Below, in pieces: positions 51,181 through 60,061 of a stretch of DNA of 64,000 nt. The position numbers and the translations under genes are program-made. The stretch comes from Arthrinium phaeospermum. Its lineage: Eukaryota > Ascomycota > Sordariomycetes > Amphisphaeriales > Apiosporaceae. The notes under the pieces are model-generated. The model was not told the DNA's origin, did not search any database, and worked only from the letters and a program-made list of their open reading frames with translations. The DNA lies in contig QYRS01000002.1 in assembly GCA_006503535.1 (NCBI GenBank), positions 4,092,001 to 4,156,000 on the forward strand, in the 5' to 3' direction. Within the stretch, counting starts at the first letter, position 1, and the number at the start of each line of letters is the position of its first letter.

Positions 51181-52762
51181 ATGTCTCTCCCGGGCCCTTC
51201 GAGGAACCTGACCCTGACCGAAGAGCTCGAGAAGCTCGAGCAGTCCATCACCCTGACCCTGCAGGAGATCGACCACAACTTCAGCAAGGCACACCGCATC
51301 GTCACCTCGAGCATCCTGCCCTTGGTCGAGCAGTACGGCGAGCACTCCAAGAACGTCTGGGAAGCTTCCAAGGTAAGTGATCGCGCACACAAGTTCCCCT
51401 GGAACATGGTAGAGTGATCGCAATTGGCTAATTGGGCCCGATGCTATAGTTCTGGAAGCAATTCTTCGAGGCCTCGGCCAACGTCTCCCTCTCCGGCTAC
51501 GAAGAGCTGGCCAACGAGGGCGACACGACCACCGCCGAAGAGACGACGCGCCTGGCCGACACGACCACCGCCACCTCGGACGGCGGCTATGGCGACCCAA
51601 CCAGCCAGTCCGTCGTGGCCGACGACCCGTCGACCTACCACGGGCATCAGCAGCAGCAGCAGCAGCACTCCCACCACCGCGAGATCGAGGACTCGTTGCT
51701 GGACGACGGCACGCTGACGGGTAGTACCCCGCGCCCGCCCGCGACCAAGTCCCAGATGCAATTCGCCAACTTCGGGTCCCCGTACGAGAACCTGCGCCGC
51801 GAGCTCAAGGGTGAGGAGGACCAGCAGCAGGGCGAAGACCACACGGCGGCCGGGAGCGACATCTTCGCCCAAGACCCGGACGAGACGACGCAGCAGCTCC
51901 AGCAGGACCGCCTGCCCGACATGTCCATGACCCCGCACGACGACTCGTCCGCGCTGCTCGAGGCGCCGACGCCGATGCAGGGTGGAATGCGCACGAATCT
52001 ATTTGGTACCGCCACGAAGGACAAGAACAATAAGGACCCGCTCCTGCATCGTTTGCTGGACAAGAACTACCGCATCCAGGCCACGCCCACAAGGGCGGCG
52101 CGCGCAGCGGCTTCACGCCGAATAAGGCGGGCGCCGCTGCCGGCTTACCGGAGGCGGACAACACCCGCCGCGCGCTCTGGCAGGACAGCCCCCAGAGCTC
52201 GCCCGAGATGGCGGCCCCGACCCTGCGGACCAACCTGTATAGTGCCATGTCTCCGCTCAAAGGTCAGCGAGGCCGAACCGGCGCCGCTGCCCCCGCCGCC
52301 GGTGGAAGTGGCGAAGCGCCGCGCACGCCCGGCGTCAGCGTGCAGACCCCGGCTAAGAAGCGGGATGTGTTCGCCGAGTATCGGAGCGGCGGCGGCGATA
52401 GTACCGGCAAGGGCAAGGGCAAGGGCCTGGCCAAGTACGACAACGACGAGATCACGTGGGACAGCGACGACGAGGACGACGGCATGTTTGGCGGCATGAG
52501 CCCGCCCAAGACGATCCAGTTCGCCCTGCCCCCGAGCAAACTGATGCAAACGCCTGGTAAGTTCCGGCTACATTATCGGACCCTACCTCATGTACCAATT
52601 ACTTGGAACTGACCCAACACGTCTACAGCACGTGAGGCAAGCAAGCGGATCGTCGATGATATCCTTCTGACCGCCGGGGCTGCCCCGGAATATGGCTCGA
52701 CCCCCGAGCACAGTCCCACCATGGTCCAGATGAACCACGATATTCTGGACGACACCTTTTAG
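51181..52762 (+). CDS. ask1: DASH complex subunit ASK1
   Basis: An outer-kinetochore DASH/Dam1 ring subunit coupling chromosomes to microtubules. The conserved Ask1 N-terminus is LTEELEKLEQSITLTLQEID followed by HNFSKAHRIVTSSILPLVEQ and FWKQFFEASANVSLSGYEEL. Exons are 51181-51372, 51450-52556 and 52629-52762 (introns GTAAGT...TATAG and GTAAGT...CTACAG). The middle is disordered, with Gln-rich and Ser/Pro motifs and a typical SPYENLRRELKGE stretch. The last exon encodes ASKRIVDDILLTAG and ends MNHDILDDTF. One missing base near 52088 breaks the frame (QATP, then HKGGARSGFTPNKAG). ASK1 is the known Cdk1-regulated subunit; several SP/TP sites are visible. Confidence 0.9.
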
Positions 52763-53300
52763 ATGTTGCCGTGGCCCAGCCTAGACAGCGCAGTGCCCTG
52801 GTTCTTTGGCGGCTAATGGGACATAACGAGAACCATGACTCCCGTATTTTTCTGGTTGCAGGTCACTGATAGAGAGAAACAAGATACCCAATTGAAGATT
52901 CTTTTTGCCGAGAATGGCGGATCAGCATTACACATTATTGCGTCCCTCTTCACGATTTACAATGGCGCTGTGCGAGGTGAACGCTACAGGATATCCAAAC
53001 TTCCAAGGAGCACGCTCCATATATCAGTCTGCCCAGTACTGATTTCTCCTCATCTTTTGTTTCTCGGCTTTCATGCGCTGGTCCTATTAACCAACGCCCG
53101 CATGGGCTGGTATCATTGGTCTTATGGCGGATTCCCGAAAGCACCTCGACTCAGGCCGCCTGCGCTGCTCATCGAAAGTTTGGGAGCTGTCCAGAGATAT
53201 CAGCACTACTGCTTGTAGCATGGCATCCGATGCCGCCCCGATTCAAGAAGTGTCCTCGGACTCCATGTAGCCCCAAAAGTATATTGTCAGGCCCTCCCCT
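52763..53300. other. Convergent intergenic region
   Basis: Sequence between the ASK1 stop and the stop of the F-box-like gene. One 127-codon open frame (52835-53218) lacks any protein signature and is treated as chance. Confidence 0.5.
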
Positions 53301-54609
53301 TCACCACCCATCTGATGAAGAATTCCCGGGATCTTCTGAGGAATCTGTGTCATCCTCCTCCCCTACTTCTTCCTCCCGCCGAAAAGGTCTATGATCCTCC
53401 GTGCTCACACACCACTCAACCCCCTTCAAGATGTTCCTCAACCGGCCCCCGTACTTCTTGACGGGTCCATCCTGGCTCCGAAACTCGTTGATGAAGCAAT
53501 GGACGCACCACTTCTGGTAGACTTCTTTCCTCTTCTTCTTGTGGCCGTCGTTAGCCTCCTCCGTCGAAGTCTCTAACTTGACCGCCACCATAAACCCGAA
53601 AGTGAAGTCGTCGCGCTTGGGGACCATGGCGGCGCTATGATGGTGTTTGCCGGGGACCCGGTTCCGCAGATCCGGGATGGCGATCAGCTCGCGGATGACG
53701 TGCTTGGTCACGGGCACGACGCCCAGGGAGCGCGCCGTGTGCCAGGAGAAGATGATGCGCAGCTGCTTCAGCCGCGGCAGGACCTCGGGCAGCGCCGCCA
53801 CGATCAAGCCCGGGTCCGGCGCCGTGGCGGGGACATCGCGGGCGCCGATCAGGACCTGGAAGGCCGAGGAGGTGTGGTACAGGTTGCCAGGGCAGTTGAC
53901 CATGACGCGGCGCGGCTCGAGGTCGACGTGGGTGATGAAGTGGCGGGCCCAGGCCGGGGTGGCGCGCACAAAGTTGTGCAGCACGAGGGGCTCGTCGAAC
54001 TCGAAGTGCTTGTCGTGCTTGTAGAGCAGCGGGTGGCTCCGCAGCTCGTAGTACATGCTCTTGCAGGTGCGCAGCAGGCAGGCGAAGGCCCGGGCCCCCT
54101 CCGGGTGCGAGAACCGGAAGGGCGCCTCCCACTGCCGCGCGGCCGTGCTGTCGACGGTGACGTGGGTTCCCTGGAAGCAGGCTTCCTCGTATACCTTGTA
54201 CCGCAGCTGTAGAGGCACCGGGAGGGCTCTTGTCAGTCATCGTTCACTTGAATTGACTACAGCTCATCCATCGATGGGTGTGTGAGAGAGGGGGAAGGCA
54301 AGGGAGAGAAAAAAAACAGCCAGTACCTACCTCGAGGGGCAATTTATACCACATGCATTTCTGGGATGTGAGTTGTTGTTTCTTCGCGGTTTTGCCAGTA
54401 CGTCGTGTCTTGGTCACCTGCGATAGTCAGTGGGTGCTTATATCCTCATAACGAGTGGTAACTGGGTGAAAACCGACCTTGGCGTCAAACACTCCTCGTG
54501 CCTGGTGCCTGGGCCGTGGATATTCCAGTTTTACCCGCGGGATTCTGGCCCGGCTGCGGGCGAGAGCAGCGGCCTCTGGATCTAGAACTTGACTTGTTGC
54601 GTTGACCAT
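53301..54609 (-). CDS. F-box-like (2EXR-type) protein, function unknown
   Basis: Three exons (minus strand) join in frame: 54609-54478, 54417-54331 and 54206-53301, giving 374 residues without breaks. Splicing across exons 2 and 3 creates WYKLPLELRYKVYEEACFQG, the leucine-rich opening common to the fungal 2EXR/F-box-like family. This supports both splice sites. Downstream are LLRTCKSMYYELRSHPLLYK, typical of that family, and PEVLPRLKQLRIIFSW. The last 30 residues are Glu/Asp/Ser-rich. Such proteins are large expanded families in Pezizomycotina with no established role; substrate adaptors are suspected. Upstream exon 1 (MVNATSQVLDPEAAALARSR) has no domain. Confidence 0.8.
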
Positions 54610-55904
54610 CGTCACTCCTTCTGAGGAACCTCAGGCCGGAAGGGATATGAGCGAGTGAACGGACGGCAAGCCTCTTCTTGCCTTTGGGAAAAATAAGCGA
54701 ATGGTGCCTACTTGTCTCGGATAGACGAAGAGAGGCAGTAGAGAGGCGGGAGCGAGGGTAAAGCTGTGTCAGAAGACCGGACCGGGTAGCTATAGATTTG
54801 ATTTCATTCTGGTGGCAGAAGCTCGAGCATTGTGGTGTTTGTCGTATGAAGCACGATCCGTTCAATGTGCTCAAGTACAATTGTAATGATACGGGTCCTA
54901 GGTAGAACCAAGATATCACGCGGCAACCCCAGCCATTCAAGATAACAGAGTTGCGTATCTGCAAGCACTTTTGCTTCACGTTGTTTCGATCCAGACGGTG
55001 GCTTGCATTGGTGAATTCAAACAGAGGTTTCAAAATTGCGGAAAAGTATCTATAGCACGGCGCTCTATTGGTAGTGACATCCATTGATTGTATGCACCTG
55101 CCAAGCCGGTCGTTTGGTTTTGGGCAATTTAAGGTTATCCGTCACTAGTAGCTACATATTTCGATCCCGTCAGCAAACGGGAGGGGATTGATCATGATGA
55201 TGCATCATGCACGAGCTCCTTCCCGCGGCTCCAAATCAACCCCTTTCTGGAGTAAACGGGATTCGTGGGGACCCCACAGATGCCAGCCAGCCTGATGACA
55301 GGGCAGGGGGGAGAGACACAATATTAACTTTTTTGATTGATGTCAGACGGCTTCTTGCAGGTTTATTCAATAAGTGTGGAGGGGCCGGCGATCTAATTCA
55401 TCTTCCCATCTGCAGCCTGGTGCGAGATCCGTTTGTTCAGGATCGGACTCTACGGCATCTCGGCTCTCTGAAATTGGCAGGTGCTCTTTTTTTTTTTTTT
55501 TCGGGACTTGTCACTGCCGTATTTCAAAGACATTCTCTTAACACTTGCGCCCTAATCCGTTTGCTGCCGCCGCATCGGGGACATCATGCTAGAGCCTCGC
55601 TGGTTGCTGTGCCATTTATTGACTACCCGGCCCTTGAGACCTTGATCCTTGTTTCGGGCTAACTGGCTTTCAGTTCCTGGGAATTTCATCCCATCATATT
55701 ATGGATGTTCTGCCCCCATCACCCTCTTTAGGGTCTCGTCGATGCTGAGTCCCCTCGGATCCTACCTTGGCAGTTCATGTTTTATAGCTGACATCTATTC
55801 ACCTCTGCATATGTACACTCAGGCTTGAAGTGACTTGAATCTTATGTGGTGTAATGACCTTGACATTTATGTATGTGTATATTTTTATCAAATGTTCATT
55901 CAGG
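54610..55904. other. Intergenic region
   Basis: 1.3 kb containing the F-box-like gene promoter and the 3' flank of the oxygenase. It includes a 15-base T run at 55487-55501. The long open frames on both strands lack domains and look random. Confidence 0.5.
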
Positions 55905-57050
55905 TCAGCCGTTCGCCATGGTACACAGCCCATCAATAGAACACCAAAGCCCTGACTTCGATACTCTCTCTCCGCTCTGGCTCGTGCCACCCTCGTTTCC
56001 GCCTACGCCGTTATCGGGGTGCGCAGGGTCCTCAAAGGCAGAGTGCGGCGTCCGCCTGGCCTCGTTGGCCGTGTCTGAGTCGAAACACTTGATCAGCATC
56101 ACCTCGTCCGGCCGCTGCGCGTTCTTGTAGTACCAGCTGTGCTGGCGCTGCGTTGTGGGGTTGCTGCTCGGCGGTTTGACGGCCCACGTCTCGGCACGGT
56201 GTCCGGACGGGGTGTATAGCACTTCCGCGGCGACGAGGTCTTCGTCGGACACCGAGCGCGCGTCTGCTACGGCTAACGGGCTCTGATAGACTGTCTTGAT
56301 AGGACGCCAGACCTGAAAGAGTGTCAGTTGGTTACACCGGAGGCCCAGCATGTTTCTTCTCAGTAGGGTTCGAAGAAGTGACTATAGCCTACATTGATGA
56401 TTTGCCACCGTCTTGCTCTCATCTCGACGACCTTTTCGGGGAAATGTCGTCGCAGAACAAGGACGGCGCCGTCGTACGACTGGTCCACGTGCACGCAGTT
56501 CAACGGGCCGCGTGATGCCGCGTTATTATCACCAAGTTGGTGCCAACCGGATGGACCTCGCCGTACTTTGTGGTCGAATATTTTGACCAATGCTGCCCCT
56601 GTTCTAGTATAGAAGAAGGTATGAGTTAGCCCAGTCCACTTCGCTACATATGTCCCCTTTCTGCTGTCAAACATGGGTAGTCAACCAGTCTGCCTGTAAA
56701 TCATCTACTTACACGTTTTTCAGCAATTTCTCGGTCTCGGCAAAGTACCCAGTTATGATCGTTTTCTCGTCCAGAAAAAGCTTTTCGGCGCTTTCGTGGT
56801 GGTGAAGTTGAAACCCATGCGAATCGAGACTGTACAGGCTCTCTCTACCAGATATGTCTTTTATCGTTGTCGAAATGGCAACGGTCGGCCTTTCGTTGGT
56901 CACGCTGCCTGGACTGACTACCACCGGCATTGGCGCAGATCCGTCACCGGGATCGCAATAGTAGTTCAGTGTAGTCACAACATCATGTCCACCGAGGGAG
57001 TGTCCTTCCGCAGATTGAAGCTGCGCATTGGCTGCATCTTCGGACATCAT
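55905..57050 (-). CDS. AsaB/CmcJ-type hydroxylase/desaturase
   Basis: Exons (minus strand) are 57050-56713, 56603-56393 and 56312-55905 (introns GTAAGT...ACTAG and GTAGGC...TTCAG), giving 318 intact residues. Splicing yields LLKNVTGAALVKIFDHKVRR, then CVHVDQSYDGA, VWRPIKTVYQSPLAVADARS, and near the end HSWYYKNAQRPDEVMLIKCF with ARRTPHSAFEDP. These are diagnostic of the fungal family named after aspergillic acid AsaB, related in sequence to cephamycin CmcJ and gibberellin desaturase annotations. HVDQS and the later His residues could supply iron ligands; a 2-oxoglutarate-type oxygenase mechanism is inference. No other secondary-metabolism gene is adjacent. It is tandem with the HELL gene. Confidence 0.85.
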
Positions 57051-57437
57051 CGCTTGATGTTGAACGCTTCTGAGTCATCTTTTAACAGCCAGAATTTGAA
57101 GCCTGTCTTGAGTCTGGCTCTCTTATTGTAGGACATGGAGCTGTCTCTGAGCAGGCATAGTTCCGCGGGATACAACCTGGGAATCAACCAACCCCGCACA
57201 AAACGGGAGACAGATATAGAGGTAAGTGCCCAAAGATTCGGCAGTTCTTACATGACTACATTCACATGAAAATGATGGCTTGACAACTTATACCGTATTC
57301 TTATATCGTCTATTGCTTGTGGTATCTATTCATCTACGAAACAAAACACGCATCCCATGTATTCTTTTTCGCCTTACACCATTAGTGGTAACTGACATGA
57401 TGTTTCGGGCTCTTCAAGTTCTTATCTCATGCTCGTC
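57051..57437. other. Short intergenic region
   Basis: A 387-base spacer between the oxygenase start and the stop of the HELL-domain gene, both on the minus strand. It should hold the oxygenase promoter. Confidence 0.5.
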
Positions 57438-58461
57438 TCAGATGCCAGCCATTTCAACTGCCGGCTCCTGTAGTGGTGGGCAGGGCAGCTCTGTGACCAG
57501 GGCCGCCAAATGGCCAGGAACCGGTGCCTCCACGGCGCAAGGGGGGAAACTCGCCAAATGCGGTGCACCATAAATACCAGCCCGGACTCCGGGCGTCTGG
57601 CCGGAATCAGAGAACGGGCGTGGTGACTGCGCCGCCTCCTTGGGGGCGTTTCTGTGCGCCGCCAGGGTCTCGTTGAAGTCGCGCCTGGCAACACTACCCA
57701 TCTTTAGGGTCGCATAGTCCCGGGTCTCGTTATCCTTGAATATGATCGGACCTTCTGGTGCTCTGTTTTGGCTGCATCTCTCAACAACGGCGTCGTTGCC
57801 AATATCCACCAGCGCGTTGTACCCGATCTTGTTGCCAACTATCTCGAATCTGGCTTGGCGTCGCGGTTGGCTTGACTTAGCCGTGTCCCTCGAGAGCCCC
57901 TGAACCGGGCAATCTTCCTGCCCAGTGTCCTGTCTGGTATTTCAGCTTGTGTATCCAGAGGTTCTGCAGATATGCTATTGGTTGTCTCACCGGACTCTTC
58001 GGGCTTTCCACACTATCGATCCTGAGGTGCTTGTATGCCTGCCCCGTCCCCACCTCGAGACACGCCCTCACATCACGACTGAGCATACATGATATGTGGA
58101 AATGCAGCAGTTCGCGCGTGGCATACAATGCCCGGAAAGCCTCCGCTAGCGCTCGGTGCCGTGTGATGGCGGAAACGACCCTGTGCAGCAAAGACGACGA
58201 CGTGCCTTGGAGCAGCTGCAGAATCTTCTGCGCCATGGTGTCGACCCTCCCGAAGAGCTCGAGGAACTCGCGGGTGTAGCAATCCTTCTCGGTCGAGATC
58301 CGGCGGACCAGGAGAAGCAGGTGGCGGACGTTGGTCTCTTCGTTTTTGTAAATCACGGGGCCGCGGCTGATGTCCCTGATGAGTCGGATCAGCGTCATGG
58401 TCACCGTCCCTCCGAAATCCACCAGTTGCCCAATGCTGGCGGCCGCCGAGACGCCGTCCAT
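57438..58461 (-). CDS. HELL/HeLo-like domain protein with HET-s-like amyloid repeats
   Basis: Exon 1 is 58461-57991, intron 57990-57918 (GTGAGA...GGGCAG, 73 bases), exon 2 57917-57438; 316 residues, no frameshift needed. Residues 1-135 are helical, with a hydrophobic N-terminus (MDGVSAAASIGQLVDFGGTV) and LLLLVRRISTEKDCYTREF, resembling the HELL/Fungal_N class related to HeLo and MLKL-type membrane-disrupting domains. After a polar linker come two aligned 19-mers, FEIVGNKIGYNALVDIGND (181-199) and IIFKDNETRDYATLKMGSV (215-233), sharing hydrophobic-x-x-N-x5-A-x-[VL]-x-[IM]-G with 34-residue spacing. Known HET-s repeats are 36 apart. This is the architecture of amyloid-controlled cell-death effectors such as HELLF. 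A Pro-rich 80-residue tail follows, which is unusual. The neighbour at 59188 carries a matching motif. Confidence 0.68.
57690..57746 (-). other. Putative amyloid pseudo-repeat R2
   Basis: Encodes residues 215-233 of the HELL-domain protein, IIFKDNETRDYATLKMGSV. It aligns without gaps to R1: Asn220, Ala226, Leu228, Met230 and Gly231 match the key positions, 34 residues downstream. Confidence 0.6.
57792..57848 (-). other. Putative amyloid pseudo-repeat R1
   Basis: Encodes residues 181-199 of the HELL-domain protein, FEIVGNKIGYNALVDIGND. It has Asn186, Ala192, Val194, Ile196 and Gly197 at the positions shared with R2 and with the neighbour's N-terminal motif. Confidence 0.6.
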
Positions 58462-59187
58462 CGGCAGTAGGCTGTCCTTTCCGTAATCCTGTGTGTGGTA
58501 GGGTATACAAGTTGGGGGTCGAAAGGCGTGGGTGTGGCGGTCAAGTCACGAGACCACTCATTAATGCCATGGGCGCAGTGAAGCCAGAGCAGAGAGGTTT
58601 GTTCAGCTGCCAGGGGAAAACGAGTGAATGTCAAGGATCTTGCCGGGCTGAGGTTTTGAGCTGGTATTTACAAGAACTTGGTTGCCAGCGTGCAATGTCC
58701 CCTCGCTTTCCTACAAGATTATGGGGGCGTCGAGAGTGGCAATACACTGAATGGCAGCATCCTTTATGCAACTTGCTGAGACGAACCGTCGCTATAAGTG
58801 TTATGTTATACGCATATATTATGTAAGTCATATATCTCCCAGCCAGTCACCTGAAGGGGGCCGTATGCAGACTTCTATTTTGATGCTGGGGTCCAACAGG
58901 GGGCTGAGCCTCAATCCCTCATCCGCCTCTGCAACATTGAATGATGACCGGTTTTGTGTATATTGTGTGGGAGTCTGAGTAAGGGGGCTTGGAGATGTTT
59001 AGTTATCGGTGCCCTCAGCGCAACATCATATGGACATTTTTCTTCCATCTTCGACCCCCGAGCCAAAAATATGTTGCCGCTGCATTCCTATCCAGCTCGG
59101 TGCTGAGTGTACCGCGTTCAGACTCCTTTCCACTTCTTATTGTTGGCTTATGTAAATCTTGAAGTTCTATAGGGAAAGTCACAGGCT
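58462..59187. promoter_or_regulatory. Shared divergent promoter region of the amyloid-motif gene pair
   Basis: A 726-base spacer between the two divergent starts (58461 minus, 59188 plus). The head-to-head layout would permit co-regulation, as expected for a sensor-effector pair. No specific binding site was recognised. Confidence 0.5.
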
Positions 59188-60061
59188 ATGTTACCAGAGC
59201 CTGCGGAGCGAAACCACGTTGACGGGAATCAACTGGCAGCACACTCGCAGATGAGGATCGGGGACACGATCACCAACATTTACCACCTCTCGCATGGACG
59301 CAAGTCGTATATCAGAGCCCACGCGGCTTTGCACCAGGAGAAGCCACGGCAATACCAGAAGAAACAGGTGTGGTGTGTTGTGGTTGGGGCGGTTTTTCTT
59401 GTCGCGGGGATGACAGTAGCCATCGCTCTGCCTCTCGTCCGTTCATCGCAGGTCAGTCTACATCCGTCAACCGCGCCAGAATATTTCTCAGATGCTGTTC
59501 CATTTGCGGTGTAAATGTATGGTGCTGTAAACAACTGACGGTGAATTTCAGTCCCCATCAAACTCGACGCCTGCCGTGTCGTCAACCATGGCACCCAACT
59601 CGCTAGCTGGATTTCCCACCACCGCCCCATCCAATCCTCTTCCCACATCGCCCAGCAGCACGATAGTCGGCCAACCAACTCCCTCGCCCACAGCAGTAGG
59701 CACGCCTATCACTACACACACGGGCGGCGGCAGACATATCACGTCCGCAACCGACGACCGCGGCCAGCTGATCAGGGGTCTCGCGCCCGGTGAGAAATGC
59801 ACAGCCGACTCGGAATGTCTTGCGCCCAACTTCTGCTACACCGAGACGCACTCGCCGGCATCGACGACTTGCTGCGGGCCCGGCAACTGGGGCTGCCCGG
59901 GGGCCTCGTGCGGGAGCCACGACGACTGTCTCGATCCCTTTCCCTGCCACACGCCGGCGCCCGGCAGCGGCGCCACCTGCTGCGGTTACCCGCCGTGGAC
60001 CGTGTACCGGGGTGCTAGTTGCTGGTCTACGTACCCCGCGACGATCACAAAGGCTGTTTAG
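59188..60061 (+). CDS. Single-pass membrane protein: cytosolic amyloid motif, Cys-rich ectodomain
   Basis: Exon 1 is 59188-59451, intron 59452-59551 (GTCAGT...TTTCAG), exon 2 59552-60061; 257 intact residues. Residues 9-27 (NHVDGNQLAAHSQMRIGDT) align gaplessly with both 19-mers of the divergent neighbour: Asn14, Ser20, Met22, Ile24, Gly25. A Lys/Arg/Gln-rich segment precedes one transmembrane helix (about 61-84, VWCVVVGAVFLVAGMTVAIA), so by the positive-inside rule the motif faces the cytosol. Outside lie a Ser/Thr/Pro stalk (about 89-160) and two tandem modules G-x2-C-x5-C-x5-C-x10/11-CCG (168-201 and 205-237), 12 Cys in all counting one between the modules and one after. There is no signal peptide, as expected for N-in topology. 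I know no named family; a cell-surface sensor is inference. Confidence 0.7.
59212..59268 (+). other. Putative amyloid motif R0 in the membrane protein
   Basis: Encodes residues 9-27, NHVDGNQLAAHSQMRIGDT, matching R1 and R2 of the adjacent HELL protein at the hydrophobic minus-3, Asn, plus-8, plus-10 and Gly plus-11 positions. It has Ser where R1/R2 have Ala. Confidence 0.55.

Noticed and set aside
54485..55084. 199-codon minus-strand open frame
   Set aside because: It overlaps exon 1 of the F-box-like gene in another frame and has no domain or splice support.
55207..55662. 151-codon plus-strand open frame
   Set aside because: Random composition with a poly-Phe stretch from a T run; no recognisable feature.
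57877..57990. Reading the HELL gene exon 1 straight through to its stop
   Set aside because: This would end the protein before the repeats. A well-formed 73-base intron restores the frame and joins the two domains as in known effectors.
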